In this document: positions 7,680 through 17,332 of the stretch, piece after piece
Layout of the letters: the number at the start of each line of letters is the position of its first letter
Numbering within the stretch: position 1 is the first letter of the stretch
Source: Nitrospira sp.
Lineage (GTDB): Bacteria; Nitrospirota; Nitrospiria; Nitrospirales; Nitrospiraceae
Reading direction: 5' to 3'
NCBI GenBank assembly: GCA_024998625.1
Contig: JACOEL010000015.1
Span: 1-64,000 of the forward strand
Length of the DNA: 64,000 bases
Notes under the pieces: model-generated
The model's input: only the letters and a program-made list of their open reading frames with translations
The model's database searches: none
Told to the model about the DNA's origin: nothing
Made by a program: the position numbers and the translations under genes

Positions 7680-9845
7680 TCAGGATGGGCGGATCCGATT
7701 GGGCGATGTCGTACTCGCCGGCGCCATGGTCTTCTTCATTCGTTTAAATATCAACCCAACATACACCATGGAACAGAGATAAACCGTGGACATTGTCAAC
7801 AGAACAAGTATGGAGACATACCAGAGAGGCGGCCTCACCATACAGTCAGCCATCACACACAGGTGCGCTCGGCCCCCCCACGTCCCGGCCGCAGCGCTTA
7901 AAAATATCACGATCCCCCATATGACCCTAGGCCGAAACACTCTTTGGAAATTGCCCCGCGTTTTCAATGACAGTCGAACGTTTCTCTCTTCCGCCTCGGT
8001 GGCGTCAAATGCTTGGTTTGGATGGTCATTCAGTAAAATGAGAATACGACGCCAGGCGACCGATCCAGCCACCGAATTGGCGAGGATCCCCCGACGCAGC
8101 TTCCAAGGTAGCAATCGCTTCATCAACCAGTTTTGCCGCGCAACATATTCGGTCTTCGCCTCCTTCCGATAGACCTCAAACGGCCTGGGACTGCTCCAGA
8201 GCAAAATCCCCGCAAGAAGCGCAACAGCAGATGACAGCGAAAAACCCCAGTACCGCCATCCGATCCAACCGTAACTCAACAGCAATCCTGTGATGACCGA
8301 GGTGATGAGGGGGATCCGGATATAGGCCCAGACCAGTGCCATGTCATACACCCCATCGACTTCGATGAAGTCCTTGGAAACGAATTGTCCCAAATGAGAC
8401 CCGGCACTATGGCATTGGGGCGATGGTGGCTCATCTATGACCTCATGAATCAGGTGGTCGAAGAGCGCTTGATCCTTCCAATATTGCACGTGCGCAACTC
8501 CCGGCACCGAATACCGACGAAACACCACGTCCCGATACGCGACGGGAATGGTCGTGTTAAAGACTTTGCCATAATTGGGGCATTCCTGAGTGTTGTCGAG
8601 GTGATGACCGACGGGATCCTGTTCATCGCAGAGGTTGTAATGGGTGATGCGATGCCGATTGGTATCGTCCAGCCAATTGTCACTCCACGCGTGAGGGAAG
8701 GAATGGTGGCTCAATCCCATATGACGATAGTTGTGGTGCCAAAGGGTGAGAAATTTATCGATAGGCGACCCCAAGGTGATGAAATGCTTGACGTGATCGC
8801 GCCACAGGAGAAGAGGACAGTCATGGTAGAGCAGTGACGCATTCGATTTCGGCATAGTCGCGCCATGGCACTGCTTGAACTGCGCATATCGAGTACCAAG
8901 ACCGGCCCAGTTCTCAGCGGCGCGGGGAAGATTTGGCCGTCGCGGTTCCCTCATCAGCTCGGACAGGAGACCGAGCCAGGATTCTTGGTCGGAATCCTCC
9001 CGCTCAGTATAGCCGGGAAAGGGAAGGCACCCGCTGGTATGTCGATCAGTCCCGTCTCTGATGCTTTCCTTTGCAAAGGCATACACCAGCGCATCGAAGC
9101 TCAAGACCGATCCCAAACTGTGGGCAATGACCGTATAGTTGGGTGGAACATAGTTCTCATCAGCGCTCGTCCGTTCGAAACGGCACCATTGAACATAGTC
9201 ACGCAGATGAATCTCGTCCATCACCCGATGGAATCGACGAACAGCCTGGCCTCGCGTACGTGCATAGTCTCCGTACAAATGGACGTCGCCGATGACGTCC
9301 TGAAAGACGGCCCTAGCCGCTTCTTTGGAATAATAGGTCAAGAGGCCTTTCATCGGCATCAATGTCTGTTCGATCTCACACAGGAGGGGCATCACCCAAT
9401 TAGCGGACCAATTCACGGGTGTAAAGGGAGGTTGCAGTCGTTTAATGAGGGCTGCAGCCCAACGTTCGGGAGGAGAGCCGAAGTCAGTCTGGTGAGTTTG
9501 CAGAAGGTCCGACCATCGCATATCCACGAAACGAAAATTATTTCCTGATTTCTCGGTAGCGCGGGTTCCATCAAACGTTTCTGATTGGTCGACGTTCTCG
9601 GCAGGATCGATGGGAATCCCCTTGAACTCCGACCAGCCATGTCCTCCACCTTTCCGACGCATGGAAAGCGAGGAAAGACTCCCTGGCAGCAGTGCCGCGT
9701 AGGGGACCCCAGGTTTATCCTTCGCACGGGCAGTGGCGAATCGGTTCACCACTTCGACGGTTGTTTCGTTATGCCGCTGCTCGCCGATCCCATGCACGAC
9801 AATGATGTAGTGGCGAGGACAAGATGGACCATTCCCGTCGAACAT
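7680..9845 (-). CDS. Alpha/beta-hydrolase with C-terminal membrane helices
   Basis: A 721-residue protein and the last gene of the seven-gene operon. The N-terminus has the hydrolase oxyanion-type motif HGIGEQ (residues 18-23), and AHSLGS (241-246) gives a nucleophile Ser243 in a G/A-x-S-x-G elbow. This places about 480 residues in a lipase/esterase-like domain with large insertions. From about residue 505 to 700 there are roughly four hydrophobic helices (for example around LITSVITGLLLSYGWIGW, AVALLAGILLW, VIWGIVIFLSAAAGTW and YVSILVLLTMSTVYL). The enzyme is therefore probably anchored in the inner membrane with the catalytic domain in the cytoplasm. The substrate is unknown. AGGAAGGGG lies upstream; the gap to the previous gene is 72 bases. 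Confidence 0.8.
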   Translation of the reverse strand: MFDGNGPSCPRHYIIVVHGIGEQRHNETTVEVVNRFATARAKDKPGVPYAALLPGSLSSLSMRRKGGGHGWSEFKGIPIDPAENVDQSETFDGTRATEKSGNNFRFVDMRWSDLLQTHQTDFGSPPERWAAALIKRLQPPFTPVNWSANWVMPLLCEIEQTLMPMKGLLTYYSKEAARAVFQDVIGDVHLYGDYARTRGQAVRRFHRVMDEIHLRDYVQWCRFERTSADENYVPPNYTVIAHSLGSVLSFDALVYAFAKESIRDGTDRHTSGCLPFPGYTEREDSDQESWLGLLSELMREPRRPNLPRAAENWAGLGTRYAQFKQCHGATMPKSNASLLYHDCPLLLWRDHVKHFITLGSPIDKFLTLWHHNYRHMGLSHHSFPHAWSDNWLDDTNRHRITHYNLCDEQDPVGHHLDNTQECPNYGKVFNTTIPVAYRDVVFRRYSVPGVAHVQYWKDQALFDHLIHEVIDEPPSPQCHSAGSHLGQFVSKDFIEVDGVYDMALVWAYIRIPLITSVITGLLLSYGWIGWRYWGFSLSSAVALLAGILLWSSPRPFEVYRKEAKTEYVARQNWLMKRLLPWKLRRGILANSVAGSVAWRRILILLNDHPNQAFDATEAEERNVRLSLKTRGNFQRVFRPRVIWGIVIFLSAAAGTWGGRAHLCVMADCMVRPPLWYVSILVLLTMSTVYLCSMVYVGLIFKRMKKTMAPASTTSPNRIRPS

Positions 9846-9917
9846 ACCAGAAGCCCCTTCCTATCGTGATGAAGGCCCGAGCGCAGGCTCCTCGTTCACC
9901 GCTCTGCACAAGAATGC

Positions 9918-10367
9918 CTACTTCAGCGCAATCCCGATCCCAATTAGACCTGCAACCTTATAGATTTCCATGACGGCCTGCCAAAAGTTCTTGGCCATCC
10001 CAACGTGAAGCTGGTAATGAGCTCTCTCAATCTTCCGCTGAGCGTCCGGCAACCTTCTCACCCACCTCTCAAACACTAGGGTTTCGACCCATGCCCAAGT
10101 CGGGTATCCCAGTGCGGCAACGCAAGCCCACAAGAGGATCAGCCAGAGGTGATCTTTAGGCCACGGGGAGATTTGGAGCCCACCAACAAGGCCAAACAGT
10201 AAGGGAGCTAAACAGATTGTCACGTGAATGATTGAAGCGGTCACATGCAGATGCATGCTTCCAAAGCGCCAACCGTTTCGCCTGTACCACTGCGGAGTTG
10301 GCTCTACGAGCGAACCCGGCGTTGGATCGTCACTCAGAGGGTCTGGTAAGAGTCCGCTATCGTTCAC
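9918..10367 (-). CDS. Small membrane protein of the hydrolase operon
   Basis: A 149-residue protein with a hydrophilic N-terminus (about 40 residues), two hydrophobic segments (about residues 44-66 and 75-97), an amphipathic basic stretch (ERWVRRLPDAQRKIERAH) and a final hydrophobic segment (VAGLIGIGIAL). I recognise no family. Its start overlaps the end of the upstream lipoprotein hydrolase gene by 11 bases, which implies translational coupling and a shared role in the operon. It may act as a membrane platform for the hydrolases, but nothing in the sequence proves this. Confidence 0.7.
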   Translation of the reverse strand: MNDSGLLPDPLSDDPTPGSLVEPTPQWYRRNGWRFGSMHLHVTASIIHVTICLAPLLFGLVGGLQISPWPKDHLWLILLWACVAALGYPTWAWVETLVFERWVRRLPDAQRKIERAHYQLHVGMAKNFWQAVMEIYKVAGLIGIGIALK

Positions 10368-11376
10368 TGGTTGACTCGAATCTCACTGGGTCTCGCAGAA
10401 ACCGTCTGACTTCCTCGCGGGCCTCTCTCGACGCCTTGCCGGGGTCGCCTGCCGCGTGCCATTCACCGATCAAGGTGCTATGGGCATGCTCCGGCAGCTG
10501 ATCGGACAGAATCACCTGACACCTGGCAAGGTCCGGTACGTTCTCATCGATCCGCTGTCGCTCCGACGGATCACGGGGCGGAATTACCAGACACGTCACG
10601 CGATCAGGAACGCCCTCCTTCGAAAAGGTCTTCCACACCGTCTCCAGCTTCTCCGGTTTCGAAACACAATCTTGCTCAAACCTCACGAAGAAGATCTTTG
10701 CGGAACTGTTTATTGCCTGTTCGATATCGTCCTTGGAGATACCCAGCGACTTTCTGACCTCGTCGTCATTGCGGAAGATCGACAGCGGCAGCGTGGGCTG
10801 AGCGAGGACCACAGCATGGATACTCGAATTGTCGAGCAGCGCTAATGGCAGCGAGCCCGTCAAGCAGTTACCGATGACCCCGATGGGTTGTTGCGGATGC
10901 AATCGCTCAATCTCCCGTGCGACCGCTCGCAGCCACCCCACAATCTTGCTCTCTCCACTCTCCAGCCCCCACCACTCACGGTTGAGCCCAAAGGTAATCA
11001 AGAAGCCATGCCAGGTCGACTGACTATTCCATTCGCCAAACAACAGCGGCACATAGACCGTAAATTCTTTCGACAGCTCACGCGCATAGTCCAACGTCTT
11101 CCCAGATAAACCAGGCAGTTCATGGAGCAACAGGACAGGCGGCTTCGTTCGATCGCCGAGAAAACAGTAGACCGGATGCGCAACCGAATCAGCCTTGAAT
11201 CCATCACCATCATTGTTGAAGCATGTTTCCAACATTCCGACAAACCGCATCTCCTCACCGTGAGGTGCACAGCGCACCAACTCGACCAGGCCGCAAGCCG
11301 ACAGGGAACAGACCAGGCCCAGAGCGAGCACATGCTTGGTGAATCGGCACACCCGACGCATGCGTGCATTCTTCAT
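10357..11376 (-). CDS. Lipoprotein with dienelactone-hydrolase-like fold
   Basis: A 339-residue predicted lipoprotein: signal helix (about 11-24) and lipobox SLSAC with Cys28. The mature part follows the dienelactone hydrolase pattern: strand VLLLHELPGLSG (81-92), then FTVYVPLLFG, then the nucleophile elbow GVIGNCLTG with Cys171 where serine hydrolases have Ser. A histidine near residue 296 (PEHAHSTLIGEW) is a plausible catalytic partner. Known dienelactone hydrolases use a Cys nucleophile and are cytosolic; a lipid-anchored version facing the periplasm is unusual. The gene overlaps the upstream hydrolase gene by four bases (ATGA) and the downstream membrane protein gene by 11. Substrate unknown. 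Confidence 0.78.
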   Translation of the reverse strand: MKNARMRRVCRFTKHVLALGLVCSLSACGLVELVRCAPHGEEMRFVGMLETCFNNDGDGFKADSVAHPVYCFLGDRTKPPVLLLHELPGLSGKTLDYARELSKEFTVYVPLLFGEWNSQSTWHGFLITFGLNREWWGLESGESKIVGWLRAVAREIERLHPQQPIGVIGNCLTGSLPLALLDNSSIHAVVLAQPTLPLSIFRNDDEVRKSLGISKDDIEQAINSSAKIFFVRFEQDCVSKPEKLETVWKTFSKEGVPDRVTCLVIPPRDPSERQRIDENVPDLARCQVILSDQLPEHAHSTLIGEWHAAGDPGKASREAREEVRRFLRDPVRFESTSER

Positions 11377-12305
11377 GGCTTTGGTTTTGGTCTTTCTGCC
11401 GGCCAGTCAGGATTCGGGTGGCGGCTCAGAAACTCGAACACGAACTGCTCGCTCTCCGCCCTCGTCTGATTCTCTGGTGGCGAAGGGGTAGGGTACACCG
11501 GCAAATAGTCACTGTGGCCGATATCACGACCCGGATCCGCCATCCGTGACTCGATCTTGGCCAATACATCCGGAGGACAGTCCTCCGGGCCATACCGACC
11601 CAACGCCCACACGGAACGCTCTCCCGAGAACGGCCACCAGGATTGGGCTACATCGCCTGCCGGATAGGCCAACTGCAAGACCCGATCCTGTTCCGACGCC
11701 AGAACCGCAAGCCGGTCGGCCTTGAGCGCGGCATCGCGATAACTGGTGAGCCCCTCCTTGCCCAACGAATCGTTGTCGATCGCCGCCGCCATCAAACAGA
11801 TGCGATCCAAGATCGGCTTCTTGACCTTGACCTCTCGCACCATACGTTGCGCCGCACGCATCACGACGCGACAGCCGAGGCTGTGACCGACGAACGCCAC
11901 ACGGGCGCTCTCATCCACATTGAGAACGATCCAGGTGAGCAGGTTATCGGCACTATCGTCAGCATCGCGACTTTCCGAGGGATAGCTAGCCGCACCGGCC
12001 CATGAAGTGAACCTGGACATGCCGGCCCATGAGTCGCCAGGCCAGAGGACCGCGAGCATCAGATCCGTCGAGCCCTTCTGTTCCAACCATCCGATGAATC
12101 GCACCAGTTTCTCGCGCCCTTCCGCAAGGCTGTTGTTAAAGCCATGCAGGAACACCGTGAGACGCTGTCCACGAGTCCGCAGGGTAAAGTCTGGCAATCG
12201 ATCATCCCAGCTCTCATCCCGCGGCGCCCCGACGCGGTAGAGATGCCCTGAGGTGACGGCCCCGCCGAACTTTTGGTCACGCAAGCTGAGGATAAAGGCG
12301 TTCAT
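11373..12305 (-). CDS. DUF900-type alpha/beta-hydrolase
   Basis: About 310 residues, resembling the DUF900 group of alpha/beta-hydrolases. HGFNNS (54-59) is the family's oxyanion motif and VGHSLG (139-144) carries the nucleophile Ser142; a RDADDSADNL segment and an LMAAAIDND stretch follow as in DUF900 proteins. There is no signal peptide, so it is likely cytoplasmic. The frame is open 35 codons further upstream, but the ATG at 12305 overlaps the stop of the preceding gene in the form ATGA and begins with a sensible strand (MNAFILSLRD). It is in the middle of the operon and overlaps the next gene by four bases. Substrate unknown. Confidence 0.82.
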   Translation of the reverse strand: MNAFILSLRDQKFGGAVTSGHLYRVGAPRDESWDDRLPDFTLRTRGQRLTVFLHGFNNSLAEGREKLVRFIGWLEQKGSTDLMLAVLWPGDSWAGMSRFTSWAGAASYPSESRDADDSADNLLTWIVLNVDESARVAFVGHSLGCRVVMRAAQRMVREVKVKKPILDRICLMAAAIDNDSLGKEGLTSYRDAALKADRLAVLASEQDRVLQLAYPAGDVAQSWWPFSGERSVWALGRYGPEDCPPDVLAKIESRMADPGRDIGHSDYLPVYPTPSPPENQTRAESEQFVFEFLSRHPNPDWPAERPKPKP

Positions 12306-13087
12306 CGCGCTTTCAACGCCTTCGCGGCTTCCTGTATCGCGGTGGAGAGATCCTTCGCCACCGGCGTCAGAGGAACGGCGGCAAGACCGACGAGGAGACA
12401 CCACCCCCACTCGCCCGATGTCACCATTCCCATGCTCCCACCAACCGAGAATGAAATAGCCAGCGAAACGAAGGTAGCCAGGAACTTTGTCTGGCTAACA
12501 TATTGTGTGTCGGCCAAGGCCAGGGCGGCATCGATGCGGGCGTCGATCATGGTCTCCAGACGAGCCATCGCGGACCGCTGTTCATCGGTCATGGCCGGTT
12601 CCGGAGGATGCTTGGGCTCCTCCTGAGACATGGACTGCGCTGCTTGGGAACGCTGCCGGCGCGCGCTGTCGATCGCCTGCGCCGCAAGGTTCGCAATGTC
12701 CGCCGTGACTCCCAATTCGGTCGCCACTAATGCGATGGTCGACACCTCCATCATCCCAAACCCAATCCGCACCCCCTGCCGCAGCGTTCGAGGCAAGTCG
12801 CCGCTCACACGGCCTACTCGATATTGAGCGCGGAGTAGCTCCATCACGTCACTCCCATAGGCAATTCTCAATGCAGGCAGCAGTGGATCGAGGGTGGCCT
12901 TGTGCGTCGGAAAGAACCGCCGTCCTCCCTCCTTGCCTCCCACCGCAAAGATGCGTTCAAACCCGGCCGAATCAAACCAAGTAAATGGCTTGAAGAACCC
13001 ATCCACAATGCCCTGTGACGCACCACCGAGTGCGCCGATCGCAAGCGCGGCCGTACCTAACGTCGTTGCATCGATCTCCATACTCAT
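12302..13087 (-). CDS. Membrane protein of the hydrolase operon
   Basis: About 261 residues. A glycine/alanine-rich hydrophobic segment lies at the N-terminus (TLGTAALAIGALGGASQGIV), a second hydrophobic segment occurs in the middle (IGFGMMEVSTIALVATELGV), and two more helices near the C-terminus (FLATFVSLAISFSVGGSMGMV, and WCLLVGLAAVPLTPVAK). Between them is a helical, charged region with many Gln/Arg residues. I recognise no family. An ATG two codons later (13081) is an alternative start. It follows the giant lipoprotein gene by 45 bases and overlaps the DUF900 hydrolase start, so it belongs to the same operon. Confidence 0.72.
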   Translation of the reverse strand: MSMEIDATTLGTAALAIGALGGASQGIVDGFFKPFTWFDSAGFERIFAVGGKEGGRRFFPTHKATLDPLLPALRIAYGSDVMELLRAQYRVGRVSGDLPRTLRQGVRIGFGMMEVSTIALVATELGVTADIANLAAQAIDSARRQRSQAAQSMSQEEPKHPPEPAMTDEQRSAMARLETMIDARIDAALALADTQYVSQTKFLATFVSLAISFSVGGSMGMVTSGEWGWCLLVGLAAVPLTPVAKDLSTAIQEAAKALKAR

Positions 13088-13132
13088 ACTCTCTTCAGGT
13101 TGTTCGCCTCTCCTCACTACTTCACCACTGAG

Positions 13133-16100
13133 TTACTTCCCCTGCTCCTGCTGCGGGTCTTTCGGATTGGCCGCGTCGCCGATAAACAGAACCGCCTGCT
13201 CATATCGATCCAACGCCTGCTTGTGGTCCTTCAACATGCCCAGCAACTCCGCGCCCACAACCTTGCGGACTTCACTTGCGGCCTTGGACGACTCAGCCTT
13301 CACGTCCTGTTCAATTCGCGCCGATAATCGCTTCTCCAACTTGGCCAGCGCCTTAAGATCATTGGTGATCGCGAGGCCTCGTTCTTGATCCGAAGCCTTC
13401 TTCAACGGCTCGACGTGCTTATCCCACTGTGCAACTTCCTCTCCCAACGCGGTTTTGAGCGCAGTCATCGCCGCTGGATTGTTCTTCAATTCATCGTGCC
13501 TTTCCCACCCTGCAAGAATCTGGTTATACAGCGCTTTGTCTCCGTCTTTGCCATGCAATTCGGCAAGCCTCGTAGACAACTCGACTGTGTGCGCCTGATA
13601 GGCAGCCTTGTGTTTCCCGAACACCTGCTGTAATGGCGGCAGTTCCGCTTCCTTTTCCGCCGCAGTCTTTTTCGAGTCATCCTTCGTGCCAGACAACTGT
13701 CGCAGCTCATGAGAAAGATCGATCGGCAGCTTGGTCCCCAAACCGAACAGGGCCAGATGCTTGGCCGATTTGACGATATCCTTCGTGTCGCCGAAATACT
13801 GCTTCACGTACCAATTGCCCACGTCGTCTTTAACGAGCGCCTGGTTCGTAAACCCTGCCCCCGAGACCCGCACGCGGTTGATGTTTTGCCAATATTGTTT
13901 GTCCAGCTCAGCCGTCAACGTCCGATCCTGCCTCTCAGACGGATTGAGAATGTCCACCAGTTGGGAGGAAAACGGCAGGCTCCTGATCCCTTGCGAGAGC
14001 AACATGTTGTCCCATGCCAGGTTCGGATCATCCTGCAACGACGTCGATGGGAAACTCGTCCGTAAATAGGCCGACGACGGGCGGAGATAGGTCATTCCTA
14101 CACGATGCTGGTAGGCATTCTCCAACGCCTCGGCCGCCTGTTTGCTCGCCGTTGAATCCTGTCCATACCGCTCAACCGCCTCCATTTCTCGATGGCGCAG
14201 CAACGCGATCACCCGATCCATGACGTCCACAGGACTGTTGTAGTCGCCGTCCTTCAACGGCGGCAATGAAGGCGGCGGCGTCCGCTTCGCCAAGACCGCC
14301 TGCGTATCTTGGTATGCTTTCTTTTTGGCGGCATCTTGTTCGGCGGCCTCTTTGTGTTGCACATGGGAGGCCAACAGCGCATAAATCGTATCGGGTGACA
14401 CGTATGGTGCGTCTGTGGGAGCAGCTTTCAGCACCTCCCCCTTCACGGCGTCGATCACCGTCGCAGCCGTCGCCAATCGAGCTTTGGTGACGGGCAGCTC
14501 CGCGATGACTGCCGCCAACCCTGCCGCCTCCGCGCTCAACTGCTTGGTCTTGTCCTGGACGTCACGGCGCGCCTGCTCCCTCTCCTCCCGGATCTTGTCG
14601 TATTGCGTCACGCGAGCCGCTCGCGCGGCCTCCAATTCATCGAGATGCTTGGTGAACACCGCCAACAACTCGGCTCGATTGCTTGAGGTATGGCCCTGCT
14701 TCCTACGATAGGCCTCAAACCCCGTTTTGCTCTCCGGATCCTTCGCATACGCGATCGCCTGATCAAACAGGGACCGTTCTTCCGGAGTGGGAGTACCATC
14801 CTGCGCCTGCCTGATGGTGGTAAGCTGCTGCTCCAACCCGTCCGGGCCGGTCAGGAAGGCGACGAGATCGGCAGCCTCGCCCAATCCCGCCGCCTTCCAT
14901 CGAGCCTTGATCTGCTCGGCGACTTGCGGCGTCACCAGGTCATGGATGGCTTTCAGCGGACTGAGCTTGGTCCGATAGTCGTTAAGCGCTTGCGTGGCCT
15001 TGTTCACCTCATCGTCGGCCTCGGTCTTGAGAGCCGCCGCGTTCTTGATTTGCCCGTCGATGGCCGCTTTCTTGGCCTTAGCCTCATCGAGTCGTTGCTG
15101 CGCAATGACCTGTTCATAGGCCAGCTCCTTCAACAGGTCGTTCAGGATCTTCCGCGGGTCCGGCTGATAGACCGCGTTCACGGCCTGAATCTCGGCGGGA
15201 ACCCGCTTCTGGCTCTGCTCCCGATAACGATCCCGTTCGCGCAATTCATTCGCCGAAAAGAGAATGGAGTTGCCGACGGCTTGAAGGACACGGACATACC
15301 GTTTCGTCATGGCTTGCGGCGCATGAGATTGTCCGATCACGGAAGTTTTTTCATACCCAGCTATCGCATCATCTCCGAACAACCCGCGCAGAATATTTTT
15401 ACCCCCACCCACAATAAGCCCCTCGGTGCCAGGCGGCGAGGCCAAGCTGTCGTGGTTGGCCAAGAAAAGGAGTTTTTGGGCGAATTCCACTAACCCGTCC
15501 AAGAGCCGCCTTTGATCATCGGATTCCGCACAACGCTGCTGCTGACTCTCAAACGCTACACAAGACTTTGCACGGTTGTGCGAATCAAGGTAATTCTCCG
15601 TTAACGTGTGTAACCCATCGAGCAATCGTCCCCGTCCAAATCCATGGGCCAAATCCCGCTTCACATCCTCCATGGCTTGAACGACCTCATCCTTCTCAGA
15701 ATCCTTCCCAGACCCATTCCCCTCAAAAAAAATGCGATTGAGTCCGAGCCGCACGATTCGTTGGTCATTGACGCGATTGGCCTTTTCGACCAGCGTCTTG
15801 GCCACACTCTTCGGTGGAGCAGCCTGTTTTTCCGCATTGTCGAGGGCCAAGAGAAAGAGCGCCGTGTCCGCCGGTGCACTAGAAAACGCCTGCGTCAGGA
15901 TAGTCTCGAAGTGCTCCTGCTTGTCATTTACGTTCTCCTCTGTCCAGGCAGGCCCTGTCGATCCCTTCTCCGAGATTGTCCCGGAGCTCTTGGATTCTTT
16001 TGTTGCCTTCTCTTCTGTCTCTTTCGATCCACCCTCACAGGTCTGTTTCCACTCTCGAGTCAATACATTCTCCAACACCGAACAAGTGCCGGCGTCGCGG

Positions 16101-17332
16101 AGACGAGACAAGGCCGACGCAATCTGGCGTACGCTGGTCACCTTGACCGCCAACCGAATCACTTTTTTCTCGAGCGCATCGTACCGGCCTGGCTCTTCCC
16201 GCTCCTCCCGCTTTACTCGTTCGATCCGCAGCAGCAAATTCAAGCTTTCTTCCCACAGATCGCGAACCGCTTGTCTCGACTCCCAGTAGGCATCGGCCAA
16301 TTCCTTGGTCCGCTTATTCAGTTGGCGACAGGCCTCGTCGCCTTGGGGGCCGTCCACGCACAATTGCCTGGTTGCCTTATCAAGCTGCGTATGCTGTTCG
16401 CCGAGCAGCTTCCAGACGGCTCGAAACGGCAGCCGCCGGTCATAGAGTTGCTTGTCAGGGTTGTCATAAGACGCTGATCCTTGCCATTCCTGAATAAGGG
16501 CGAGTTCCATGCTCTTCTCCGGTGGTTGGGTTGTCGTCCCCTCTTTAACAACCTTTTTCAACGCATCCATCAATTGGCCGACTTCCCTCTTTGATTTCCC
16601 CTTCCCTCCTTCAGTTGGAACAAGGAAATTTCTGTAGGCGCGCAGCAACGCCTGAAGATCAGGAAGAACCTGGGTCCCTTCCGAGCCTTTCACGCCGGCA
16701 AGAAGATCCTGCTTTAGGCCTTGTTCGATCTCGGCAAAGATTTGTCGATCGCGGGCTTCACTGAACTCAACGATGCCCTGCATTCGACGCAACCGGTCCG
16801 ATACCTCTCGTAACCTCTTGCCATAGGGGGCAAACACCGGTGAGTCCAAATCCTCGTACAGACTCAGGACATCATTCACGTGACGCGCATAGGGGCGCTT
16901 GAAATGTGGTTGACAGGATGGTCGTGGGCCTGTGAAGAATTCTTTAATCCCCTCCCAAGTCTTCCGAAAGATCGATTGGGATGGAACCTCCGGCATATAG
17001 TCCACACCTGCTGGTGGCTGCACATACTCGCCCTGATACCAACGAGTGACGATGTCTCCTTTCAAACACTTTTCAGGTTCTGGAGGCTTGTCATCCGCAA
17101 TAGGCTTGCCGTCCGTATCGGGCCACTCCAAATTGTCGCGCAACTGGATCAACATCGGTTTCGCCGCCGTCGCCAGCGCCACCAGCTGGTGCAGCTGCAC
17201 ATGTTCCTCATTGACCAACGCGCCTTTGTAAACATCCACATCGACGGTCAGGACGGCGCAACCGCTCAAAACCCCACACAGGGCCAGACCGACCGCCCCC
17301 ATACCCCGCCGTCTCATGGCTGCGCGCGTCAC
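13133..17332 (-). CDS. Giant coiled-coil lipoprotein, 1,399 residues
   Basis: A very large predicted lipoprotein. After a basic N-terminus and hydrophobic helix, the lipobox VLSGC gives an acylated Cys25. Just after it come TVDVDVYKGALVNEEHVQLHQL and LATAAKPMLIQLRDN, which look like a conserved N-terminal domain. The remainder is largely alpha-helical and charged. A long coiled coil runs from about residue 730 to 1010 (QRLDEAKAKKAAIDGQIKNA, then the REEREQARRDVQDKTKQLS stretch). A less helical segment around 1090-1200 (VGMTYLRPSSAYLRTSFPST) may be a globular domain. No enzymatic motif is visible. Its start overlaps the stop of the upstream lipoprotein gene (ATGA). It may span the periplasm as a scaffold; that is inference. 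Confidence 0.85.
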   Translation of the reverse strand: MTRAAMRRRGMGAVGLALCGVLSGCAVLTVDVDVYKGALVNEEHVQLHQLVALATAAKPMLIQLRDNLEWPDTDGKPIADDKPPEPEKCLKGDIVTRWYQGEYVQPPAGVDYMPEVPSQSIFRKTWEGIKEFFTGPRPSCQPHFKRPYARHVNDVLSLYEDLDSPVFAPYGKRLREVSDRLRRMQGIVEFSEARDRQIFAEIEQGLKQDLLAGVKGSEGTQVLPDLQALLRAYRNFLVPTEGGKGKSKREVGQLMDALKKVVKEGTTTQPPEKSMELALIQEWQGSASYDNPDKQLYDRRLPFRAVWKLLGEQHTQLDKATRQLCVDGPQGDEACRQLNKRTKELADAYWESRQAVRDLWEESLNLLLRIERVKREEREEPGRYDALEKKVIRLAVKVTSVRQIASALSRLRDAGTCSVLENVLTREWKQTCEGGSKETEEKATKESKSSGTISEKGSTGPAWTEENVNDKQEHFETILTQAFSSAPADTALFLLALDNAEKQAAPPKSVAKTLVEKANRVNDQRIVRLGLNRIFFEGNGSGKDSEKDEVVQAMEDVKRDLAHGFGRGRLLDGLHTLTENYLDSHNRAKSCVAFESQQQRCAESDDQRRLLDGLVEFAQKLLFLANHDSLASPPGTEGLIVGGGKNILRGLFGDDAIAGYEKTSVIGQSHAPQAMTKRYVRVLQAVGNSILFSANELRERDRYREQSQKRVPAEIQAVNAVYQPDPRKILNDLLKELAYEQVIAQQRLDEAKAKKAAIDGQIKNAAALKTEADDEVNKATQALNDYRTKLSPLKAIHDLVTPQVAEQIKARWKAAGLGEAADLVAFLTGPDGLEQQLTTIRQAQDGTPTPEERSLFDQAIAYAKDPESKTGFEAYRRKQGHTSSNRAELLAVFTKHLDELEAARAARVTQYDKIREEREQARRDVQDKTKQLSAEAAGLAAVIAELPVTKARLATAATVIDAVKGEVLKAAPTDAPYVSPDTIYALLASHVQHKEAAEQDAAKKKAYQDTQAVLAKRTPPPSLPPLKDGDYNSPVDVMDRVIALLRHREMEAVERYGQDSTASKQAAEALENAYQHRVGMTYLRPSSAYLRTSFPSTSLQDDPNLAWDNMLLSQGIRSLPFSSQLVDILNPSERQDRTLTAELDKQYWQNINRVRVSGAGFTNQALVKDDVGNWYVKQYFGDTKDIVKSAKHLALFGLGTKLPIDLSHELRQLSGTKDDSKKTAAEKEAELPPLQQVFGKHKAAYQAHTVELSTRLAELHGKDGDKALYNQILAGWERHDELKNNPAAMTALKTALGEEVAQWDKHVEPLKKASDQERGLAITNDLKALAKLEKRLSARIEQDVKAESSKAASEVRKVVGAELLGMLKDHKQALDRYEQAVLFIGDAANPKDPQQEQGK

